A DNA stretch of 5,169 nt from Lachnospiraceae bacterium (GTDB lineage: Bacteria; Bacillota; Clostridia; Lachnospirales; Lachnospiraceae). Both the position numbers and the translations under genes were made by a program. The number at the start of each line of letters is the position of its first letter. Position 1 is the first letter of the stretch. Positions 1-4,859 of this stretch are shown piece after piece. The notes beneath the pieces were generated by a model that was not told the DNA's origin, made no database searches, and saw nothing but the letters and a program-made list of their open reading frames with translations. The DNA lies in contig JAILPU010000256.1 in the NCBI GenBank assembly GCA_024699395.1, positions 1 to 5,169 on the forward strand, written 5' to 3'.

Positions 1-162
1 ATCAAGAATTCCATTATTTTAAATGATGTATATATCGGCGACAATTCCTATATTGAGAATTGTATTATAGAGACGGGTTCAACTATCAGCACCAATTCCA
101 GATATGTGGGGGAACAGGGCGTGCGGATAGTGGTGGAGCGAAAAGACCGCTATATCATTTGA
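1..162 (+). CDS. glgD: C-terminal fragment of a beta-helix nucleotidyltransferase, probably GlgD (glucose-1-phosphate adenylyltransferase, regulatory-type subunit)
   Basis: The reading frame is open from the window edge to a TGA at 160-162, giving 53 residues of a gene whose start lies outside. The visible protein shows the hexapeptide-like repeat of a left-handed beta-helix: short units such as SIILNDVYIGDN followed by SYIENCIIETGS, each with an aliphatic residue and G/N turns. It ends in a basic VVERKDRYII tail. In Firmicutes such a C-terminal helix followed by a short strand and a VVEK.DR-like end is typical of GlgD, the weakly active or regulatory partner of GlgC in ADP-glucose synthesis for glycogen. 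A strong terminator follows 15 bases after the stop, so this is the last gene of its operon. Other beta-helix sugar nucleotidyltransferases or acyltransferases cannot be excluded from so short a piece. The beta-helix fold is more certain than the name. Confidence 0.55.
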   Translation: MKNSIILNDVYIGDNSYIENCIIETGSTISTNSRYVGEQGVRIVVERKDRYII

Positions 163-176
163 ACTTAAAAACTGTC

Positions 177-217
177 AGGTACAATTCGGCTCATAACCGG
201 ATTGTACCTTTTGTTTT
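177..217 (+). terminator. Rho-independent terminator after the glgD-like gene
   Basis: The left arm AGGTACAATTCGG (177-189) pairs with CCGGATTGTACCT (197-209) through 13 base pairs, one of them a G-U pair. The loop is the 7-base CTCATAA. The hairpin leads straight into TTTTGTTTT (209-217). It lies 15 bases after the TGA at 160-162, as expected for the end of the glgD-like transcript, and it separates that operon from the Enzyme I operon. Confidence 0.9.
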
Positions 218-232
218 GTGGCGAGGCTTTGT

Positions 233-419
233 GTTGTGGTTACGCAGGTACAGATGCATGGATTGTGGTGATGCAACTGAGTTGATACAGAATAACAGAT
301 TTTGATGATGCAGTTAGGTTAAAACATATGCAAGGCTGTTGTGATGATGCAATTTCATTGGTACAGCTGAATGAATTGAGCTAATGCAGGTACGTTGGTA
401 CTGATTCACGGATAATGGC
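233..419. repeat. Degenerate tandem repeat, about 37-base period, five units
   Basis: Five consecutive units align at 233-269, 270-306, 307-345, 346-382 and 383-419, with lengths 37, 37, 39, 37 and 37. Units 2 to 5 begin with RATGCA. At a fixed offset of 14 bases all five carry a form of GGTACAG: GGTACAG, GATACAG, AAAACAT, GGTACAG, GGTACTG. Hand alignment gives about 54% identity between units 1 and 2, 62% between 2 and 4, and 57% between 4 and 5. A sixth, more decayed unit may start near 421 (GCAGGAC...TATAC). No stable reading frame crosses it. It could be an eroded array of protein-binding sites upstream of the Enzyme I operon or the remains of a minisatellite. Its function is unknown. Confidence 0.6.
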
Positions 420-440
420 AGCAGGACTAATATACAATCC

Positions 441-455
441 GTCTACGATGTAGAC
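441..455. promoter_or_regulatory. 15-base dyad, candidate operator
   Basis: GTCTAC-GAT-GTAGAC is a perfect 6-base inverted repeat around a 3-base centre. It lies about 20 bases upstream of the promoter-like site of the Enzyme I operon. The size and TAC/GTA core resemble operators of winged-helix repressors such as the BlaI/MecI family, but no such regulator is encoded in the window. It is too short, and lacks a T-tract, to be a terminator. A chance palindrome of this size is possible. Confidence 0.3.
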
Positions 456-476
456 CAACAGTGAAAAAATTGTATG

Positions 477-509
477 TTATCATGATGAACAGTCCGGGGA
501 TAATATAAT
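477..509 (+). promoter_or_regulatory. Candidate sigma-A-type promoter of the Enzyme I / diguanylate cyclase operon
   Basis: TTATCA (477-482) matches 4 of 6 positions of TTGACA. It is followed after 16 bases by GATAAT (499-504), 5 of 6 of TATAAT. A perfect TATAAT overlaps at 504-509 but has only CATGAT at a suitable -35 distance. Either box would give a leader of about 35-45 bases before the ATG at 553. The -35 element is weak, so an activator or the upstream repeats may be needed; that is inference. Confidence 0.35.
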
Positions 510-552
510 AATTAATTACAGAAAAAACGGTTGTTGGACCGGTTAAAAGAAA

Positions 553-2199
553 ATGGAATATTTAGAAGGAAAATTCCCGGTGAGTAGGCCTGCAATGGGG
601 CAGCTTATATTTAAAAATACCGGAAAATATTTAGATAAAAAAACCAAACCCTTCGTGGAAGCGGCGGATGCAGACAGTGTTAACAGGCTGTTTGAAGCGG
701 CAGAAGAAAGACTTTGTTTCTTGAGGGATAATCTTGCAGGTACTTTGAAGGACGCGGGGGAGGACATACTGGATTCCCATATTATGGTTCTTAAGGATCC
801 CGTCCTTTCTAAGAAGATTTCAGAGAACCTTGAGACCTCAATGAAAATGGAGGAGGCAGTGGCAAAAGCCTGCGACAGTTTTATTGATCGAATCAAGGAT
901 AGTGATGATGAATATATAAAAGAAAGAGCAGAGGATGTAAAAGAGATAAAGACGCTCTTACTTAGTCTTATCAATGAAACAAATGACAACGGTGTCATTA
1001 GAAACTGCAAAGGAATTTGGGTATATGAAGAGGAGCCTCCCATATACGATCTTCTTCAGGGGGACGCCGGACTTTTAAAAGGTGTGGTGTGCAAAAGACT
1101 TAATGAACTGTCTCATGCCGCCATAGTTCTTAAAAATATGAATATGCCGGTCTTTGTAAGTGACGATTCTTTGGGAACTTTGAAAGGAAGAAAGCTGTAC
1201 GGGTATTTTGATACCAAAAGTAACAGGCTTTACTATTCGGAGGATGAAGAACTTGTAAAAGAAGAATATGGTAAGTTTTTGGAAAATTATGACGAAAGTG
1301 TCATAAACTTGGAGCGTGAGGATATAGATGATTTATTAAATTCCTGTGAGGGATGTCCGAAGATATCTTTGAGCGTTTCATCAGTTGATGAGATTAAAAA
1401 TAATATTTCAAAGGTCGGTAACGGTGTGGGGCTTTTCAGAAGCGAGATGTTATTCATGACTTCAAAGGATGCGCCCTCGGAGGATTACCAGTTTGAGATT
1501 TATAAAGATGCATTGATAAACGCCAAGGGTCAGAGAGTGGTTATCAGGACAATGGATGTGGGGTTTGACAAGCCGGCAATGTTTTTACAAAATGAAAACA
1601 GAGACGGAAAGCTTGATAATCTTCGGGGAGTGGCTGTAAGCCTTTATTTTCCCGGACTTTTCAGGACACAGCTCAGGGCACTTTTAAGGGCATCGGTTTA
1701 CGGAAAGCTTTGCATACTTTTTCCCATGATATTGGATGAACATCAGGCAGAAGAGATCCTTAAGACAGTGGAGTATGTAAAGAAGGAACTTGAGAATGAG
1801 GATGTCAAATATGACATCAACGTCAATTTAGGCGCCATGCTTGAGACTGCTTCTTCAATTGAAAACTGTAAGAAAATAGCAAGGGGATTTGATTTTGTCA
1901 GTATAGGGACTAACGACCTTTCTCAGGATTTGTACCGTTGTGAAAGAGGAAGTAACGCCCTTGAGGATATGATATGTAAGGAACCTAAGAGGCTGGTGCA
2001 TGCTGTAAAGAAAGTATGCGACGATATGAGCCCCTCGGGGAGAGAGGTCTGTGTCTGCGGAGAAACCTTGTGGGTTCGGGGACTTTTTGAAGAACTGTGC
2101 AAAGCAGGTGTTTCATCCTTCGCAATAGGAAGCGCAAACCTCGGTAAGGCTTTTACTAAAATTACAGAGATTAATAAGGGTTCGGAGGGGATTTCGTAA
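553..2199 (+). CDS. ptsI: Divergent phosphoenolpyruvate-protein phosphotransferase (PTS Enzyme I)
   Basis: Enzyme I takes phosphate from PEP onto a histidine and passes it to HPr, the first cytoplasmic step of PTS sugar uptake. At 548 residues it is slightly shorter than the usual 570-575. The order is N-terminal beta segment (about 4-20), HPr-binding helical part (about 25-145, with DSHIMVLKDPVL and YIKERAEDVKEI), phosphohistidine domain with SHAAI (His188), and PEP-binding barrel (about 255-548). The catalytic set is present and nearly co-numbered with E. coli: Arg296 (GLFRSE), Arg332 (VIRTMD), Arg358, Glu431 (MLET), Asn454-Asp455 (SIGTND), Arg465 and Cys502 (VCGE). Odd points: the usual GG(R/K)TSH reads NELSH, the barrel NPFLG loop reads KLDNL, GGDK is GFDK, and the proline after MLET is missing. 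The ATG at 553 keeps the first beta strand but has only a weak ribosome site (AAAAGA). A GTG at 580 behind AGAAGGA would cut that strand. No ptsH is visible. It may be the sole ptsI or a regulatory paralogue; the family call is secure. Confidence 0.9.
   Translation: MEYLEGKFPVSRPAMGQLIFKNTGKYLDKKTKPFVEAADADSVNRLFEAAEERLCFLRDNLAGTLKDAGEDILDSHIMVLKDPVLSKKISENLETSMKMEEAVAKACDSFIDRIKDSDDEYIKERAEDVKEIKTLLLSLINETNDNGVIRNCKGIWVYEEEPPIYDLLQGDAGLLKGVVCKRLNELSHAAIVLKNMNMPVFVSDDSLGTLKGRKLYGYFDTKSNRLYYSEDEELVKEEYGKFLENYDESVINLEREDIDDLLNSCEGCPKISLSVSSVDEIKNNISKVGNGVGLFRSEMLFMTSKDAPSEDYQFEIYKDALINAKGQRVVIRTMDVGFDKPAMFLQNENRDGKLDNLRGVAVSLYFPGLFRTQLRALLRASVYGKLCILFPMILDEHQAEEILKTVEYVKKELENEDVKYDINVNLGAMLETASSIENCKKIARGFDFVSIGTNDLSQDLYRCERGSNALEDMICKEPKRLVHAVKKVCDDMSPSGREVCVCGETLWVRGLFEELCKAGVSSFAIGSANLGKAFTKITEINKGSEGIS
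2184..2190 (+). promoter_or_regulatory. Ribosome binding site of the diguanylate cyclase, inside the end of ptsI
   Basis: GGAGGGG lies 10 bases before the ATG at 2201 and within the last codons of the Enzyme I gene, whose TAA ends at 2199. With only one base between stop and start, the two genes are probably translationally coupled. The site fixes the ATG at 2201 as the start. Confidence 0.8.
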
Positions 2200-2200
2200 C

Positions 2201-3484
2201 ATGAAAAAGGTTAAAAATAAGAGAATAGGTCCTGTGCTTCAGGTGATGACAGTTTTCCCGCTGGTATTGTGTGCGGTGCTGGTTTATATTTTCGGATCCA
2301 TTTCTTTTAAAAAGACTATTTACAAAGAGGTGGAGAAGGAACTTAAAAATGTATCCCAGGTTGTAACATTAACAGATTCTGTTTTGTATCCCGGAACATA
2401 TCATTTGGAAGAGACGGATAACGGCGGGTATGCCCTTTATAAAGGAGACAGAGATATTACCGGGATGAATGAAATCGTGGATGCGGTCAAGGAAAGGACC
2501 GGTCTTGAGGTGACTTTGGTGTATGGTGACACGAGGATACTTACCACCATCACCGATAAGAGCGGAAACCGCATAGTGGGAAGCGGCATTCCCGATTCCC
2601 TTGTGAATGAGATAAAGAACAGCGCAGAACCTGTTTTTTACAAAAGGGTATATATCGGAACCAAAAGCTACTTTGCCTGTTACGATCCAATTGCCAAAGC
2701 ACAAGATGACACAACTGTCGCAATTGCAGTGGCAAAGCCCTGCGATAAAGTTGACAGATCCGTGGAACAGTCTTTGATTCCTTTTATATATGCGGATCTT
2801 ATCGCGGTTGTTGTGGCGGTGGTTATAATGTTCCTTTATACAGGAAGGCTTTCCAATTTCATCGGAAAGCTTAGAGTATTCCTAATGGAAATAGCGGAGG
2901 GAAATTTCTCTGCCAAGCTTGATTCCACTGTTTTGGAGAGAGAGGACGAATTCGGTGATATCGGTCGGTCCGCGGTCAGGATGCGAACATCCCTAAAAAC
3001 CCTTATAGAGAATGATGCTCTGACGGGTCTCCTTAACAGAAGAAGCGGAGAGAACAGATTAAAACAGCTTATGGTGGGTAAAAAAGCAGGGGGATCAAGC
3101 TTCTGCGTATCCATGTGCGATATAGACTTTTTTAAGAGTATTAACGATACTTACGGTCATGACGCCGGTGATGAGATTCTTAAAACCGTGGGACGGCTTA
3201 TGTCCGAGACCATGCATAATATAGGATTTGCTTCCCGATTCGGGGGTGAGGAGTTCTTACTTGTATTTGATAAAGCAGATATAAAGACTGCCTATGCAAC
3301 GTTGGTTGGATTCCAGGAAAGATTAAGGAATACTGTTGTAAAACGAAATGAAGACGAGATTCGCGTCACTATTTCCATAGGCCTTGTGGAAGGAAACAGT
3401 GATGACAGCGACGCCTTACTAAAGAGCGCCGACGACAAACTCTACCTTGCCAAGAACAGCGGCCGAGACCGAATTGTAACCTAA
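2201..3484 (+). CDS. Membrane-bound diguanylate cyclase (TM-Cache-TM-HAMP-GGDEF)
   Basis: This protein is predicted to make cyclic di-GMP from two GTP in response to an extracellular signal. The 427 residues show a first membrane helix (about 12-33), then an outside domain (about 35-190) with TGLEVTLVYGDTR, RIVGSGIPD and YFACYDPI stretches typical of a single Cache sensor. A second membrane helix (about 195-214), a HAMP linker (about 215-268) and a full GGDEF domain (about 270-427) follow. In the GGDEF domain I see NDALTGLLNRR (271-281), the metal-binding CDIDFFKSIND (Asp307, Asp309), the active loop RFGGEEF (GGEEF at 348-352) and the closing ISIGL...ADDKLYLAKNSGRD. All signs are of an active cyclase. 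The inhibitory RxxD site usually found just before the loop is absent: the stretch there is HNIGFASRF. No EAL phosphodiesterase is attached. It is the second gene of the ptsI operon. The Cache ligand is unknown. Confidence 0.93.
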   Translation: MKKVKNKRIGPVLQVMTVFPLVLCAVLVYIFGSISFKKTIYKEVEKELKNVSQVVTLTDSVLYPGTYHLEETDNGGYALYKGDRDITGMNEIVDAVKERTGLEVTLVYGDTRILTTITDKSGNRIVGSGIPDSLVNEIKNSAEPVFYKRVYIGTKSYFACYDPIAKAQDDTTVAIAVAKPCDKVDRSVEQSLIPFIYADLIAVVVAVVIMFLYTGRLSNFIGKLRVFLMEIAEGNFSAKLDSTVLEREDEFGDIGRSAVRMRTSLKTLIENDALTGLLNRRSGENRLKQLMVGKKAGGSSFCVSMCDIDFFKSINDTYGHDAGDEILKTVGRLMSETMHNIGFASRFGGEEFLLVFDKADIKTAYATLVGFQERLRNTVVKRNEDEIRVTISIGLVEGNSDDSDALLKSADDKLYLAKNSGRDRIVT

Positions 3485-3498
3485 TATGAATGAACAAA

Positions 3499-3535
3499 GA
3501 AAAAGGAATCCGTTCGGGATTCCTTTTTCTCTTTT
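3499..3535 (+). terminator. Intrinsic terminator between convergent operons, probably bidirectional
   Basis: GAAAAAGGAATCC (3499-3511) and GGATTCCTTTTTC (3517-3529) form a perfect 13-base-pair stem with the loop GTTCG, followed by TCTCTTTT. It begins 15 bases after the TAA of the diguanylate cyclase gene. Because the left arm starts with an A-run, the opposite strand also ends the hairpin in TTTTTCTTTG. It can therefore stop the minus-strand acyltransferase transcript, about 120 bases past that gene's stop. Confidence 0.88.
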
Positions 3536-3560
3536 CATCAATGCAGTCAGCCACTTTCGC

Positions 3561-3566
3561 TATAAT
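3561..3566 (+). promoter_or_regulatory. Orphan TATAAT box
   Basis: A perfect TATAAT sits between the terminator and the small ORF at 3616. No fair -35 hexamer lies 16-18 bases upstream (TCAATG-like bases only), and no TG extension precedes it. It might be what is left of a promoter for the short ORF, or chance in an A/T-rich spacer. Confidence 0.2.
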
Positions 3567-3615
3567 TTGGGGTTTCGGTAGCAAAAAAAGTCAATGTCTA
3601 CTTGCTTTTGCGCTT

Positions 3616-3681
3616 ATGGAACAACAGAGAGGGAGGAACGAGGGGGTGATGATTACTGTACGTTTTCTACAGAGCAAATAG
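3616..3681 (+). pseudogene. Possible remnant of a small-peptide gene (21 codons)
   Basis: An ATG at 3616 opens a 21-codon frame ending in TAG at 3679-3681. An inner ATG at 3649 would give MITVRFLQSK. It is preceded by the very purine-rich GGGAGG (3631-3636) and AGGGGG (3641-3646), far stronger than needed by chance. Short Firmicutes membrane-peptide or holin-like toxin genes often begin this way, with a G-rich ribosome site and an MITV-like start followed by a hydrophobic helix. Here the frame stops before any helix, so if it belongs to that group it is truncated. It overlaps the 3' end of the minus-strand acyltransferase by 29 bases. The family resemblance is from memory and may be wrong; it could equally be non-coding. 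Confidence 0.25.
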
Positions 3682-4855
3682 TCATCGCGTCATTAACAGT
3701 CAACACGCCCCAGGCTTTTTTGTTTGCAGGAGATGCAGGCGGGATAAAGGTAGCTTTTGTTATGATACTGCTTTTTATCTTGCCAAGGTTTGTTATGCAA
3801 TACCCTTCGCGTGCTTCAAATCCAAACATTTTACTTCCTACAAACTTGCCTGCATTGCTGGCGAAGCCACCGAGAGTTGATATGGCAACTGCATCCAAAA
3901 GTTCGGGAACCATTGTAAAATAGCAAGCAAGAACCAGCATCTCTCTTTGAGGTGTCTTAAGTATTTTTTGGACTTCATCTTTGACTGATTTTGCAAGTTC
4001 TGTAACATCGGATTGTTTCTTTTTAACAGATACGCCAAATGCAGATGCATAATTACCCAGAGAACCTTCATTATAGTTCTTGAACTTCGTTCTGATATCG
4101 GAAGCGATGATTACTTTTGGCGTATCTTCATCAATCATCATTTTAGCAATAAGATAGTCATTAACTGTCACGCAGTTATCCTTACAAACAGAAAGAATGC
4201 TATCAAGTGAAGGACCTTCAAAACTTAAAATATTACGTACTATATTTTGCTTTGAATTAAATTCTTTCTCAAAATCAAGATACTCGTCATAACTTACCTT
4301 ATGTCCTTCCTTGCCCCACTTTTTGTTTGCATCTTTGATAATGATATTACTTATAAAACCAAGTTCGCTTCCTTTGGGAAGATCACTTATACTCTCAATC
4401 AGCCTTTCTTCAGAAAATATAGGCTCTATACCTTCTGAATAATACGCCGCGAATTCTTCCATTAACATTAGCAGACCCCTTCCGTCACACAAAAGATGAT
4501 GTGCGACAAAAAGAATTTTAAAACTGTCAGTTGATGGATAAACAAATACCTTGATAAGGGCTTCCTTTTGAACATTCCATCCGGATTTCGACACACTATT
4601 AAAGTCAGTATTCCAGTCTGTTCCTTCAATAACAGGTATTTCCAAGTTATCTTGCTTTTCATAGAAAATCATCCCTGTATTTTTCTCTTCCGATATCAGG
4701 CATACAAGTAAGGGATGCGCATTTTTAAGAACTTCTATACTCTGGTTTAATCGTTCCTTATTAAGCTCTTTACTGATATCAGCGATAATTCCGAAATGCA
4801 TATTGGGACACATATAATGGGCTCTTTCAGAATACAGATATTTCTTGGTTGTCAT
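3653..4855 (-). CDS. Stand-alone condensation-like acyltransferase (HHxxxDG superfamily)
   Basis: This 400-residue protein belongs to the CoA-dependent acyltransferase / NRPS condensation superfamily, which also includes PapA-type and wax-ester/alcohol acyltransferases. The members join an activated acyl group to an alcohol or amine. Evidence is the exact HHLLCDG motif (His119, His120, Asp124, Gly125), with His120 as the expected general base. The C-terminal half has TVNDYL (230-235), SDIR (Arg255), a LGN turn (266-268) and TNLGKIK (355-361), in the usual order. The length fits a single two-lobe domain with no carrier or adenylation domain attached. I saw no signal peptide or membrane helix, so it is probably cytoplasmic. 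An in-frame TTG at 4894 would add 13 residues, but the ATG at 4855 has AGAAGGGA at the right distance and lies 4 bases after the upstream hydrolase stop, so it is preferred. Acyl donor and acceptor are unknown. By eye it is more A/T-rich than the ptsI operon. Confidence 0.8.
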   Translation of the reverse strand: MTTKKYLYSERAHYMCPNMHFGIIADISKELNKERLNQSIEVLKNAHPLLVCLISEEKNTGMIFYEKQDNLEIPVIEGTDWNTDFNSVSKSGWNVQKEALIKVFVYPSTDSFKILFVAHHLLCDGRGLLMLMEEFAAYYSEGIEPIFSEERLIESISDLPKGSELGFISNIIIKDANKKWGKEGHKVSYDEYLDFEKEFNSKQNIVRNILSFEGPSLDSILSVCKDNCVTVNDYLIAKMMIDEDTPKVIIASDIRTKFKNYNEGSLGNYASAFGVSVKKKQSDVTELAKSVKDEVQKILKTPQREMLVLACYFTMVPELLDAVAISTLGGFASNAGKFVGSKMFGFEAREGYCITNLGKIKSSIITKATFIPPASPANKKAWGVLTVNDAMTICSVENVQ

Positions 4856-4859
4856 GTGT

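Larger units (their letters stand above)
163..552. other. 390-base intergenic stretch without a credible gene
   Basis: Between the glgD-like stop and the Enzyme I start no reading frame has both a ribosome site and recognisable protein content. The longest forward frame here overlaps the glgD end out of frame and runs through the terminator, so it is a shadow. The stretch holds four things: the terminator, a degenerate tandem repeat of about 37 bases (233-419), a 15-base dyad (441-455), and an A/T-rich promoter-like segment (477-510). I saw no tRNA, no riboswitch of a class I know (in particular none of the conserved GEMM c-di-GMP core), and no insertion-sequence ends. Confidence 0.7.

Noticed and set aside
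60..305. 81-residue forward ORF crossing the glgD end
   Set aside because: It overlaps the beta-helix frame and reads through the terminator hairpin; composition rich in R, C and W with no recognisable domain and no ribosome site. A shadow frame.
233..419. CRISPR array
   Set aside because: The repeats are directly tandem with no unique spacers, and the units are only about 54-62% alike; no cas gene is nearby.
456..552. c-di-GMP riboswitch in front of the ptsI-cyclase operon
   Set aside because: Considered because the operon makes c-di-GMP, but the conserved GEMM-I core and tetraloop receptor are not present and the leader appears too short.
580..582. GTG at codon 10 of ptsI as the true start, behind AGAAGGA
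   Set aside because: The ribosome site is better than that of the ATG at 553, but residues 4-10 align with the first beta strand of Enzyme I, which would be lost.
543..1043. 166-residue minus-strand ORF inside ptsI
   Set aside because: Serine- and leucine-rich antisense of a well-matched Enzyme I N-terminal half; no ribosome site and no family features.
2369..3114. Several minus-strand ORFs inside the diguanylate cyclase gene
   Set aside because: Antisense of a gene with complete domain content; no start signals or motifs of their own.
3580..3610. Extra minus-strand terminator using the T-run near 3582-3588
   Set aside because: Only 4-5 base pairs can form before the T-run (AAGT with ACTT); far weaker than the 3499-3529 hairpin.
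3490..3681. 63-residue forward ORF starting just after the cyclase stop
   Set aside because: Its first third is the translated terminator hairpin. Only the part from 3616 has a ribosome site, and that is listed as a possible remnant.
3594..3923. 109-residue forward ORF over the acyltransferase 3' end
   Set aside because: It is antisense to the acyltransferase C-terminus, which carries matching family motifs; codon content looks like a shadow.
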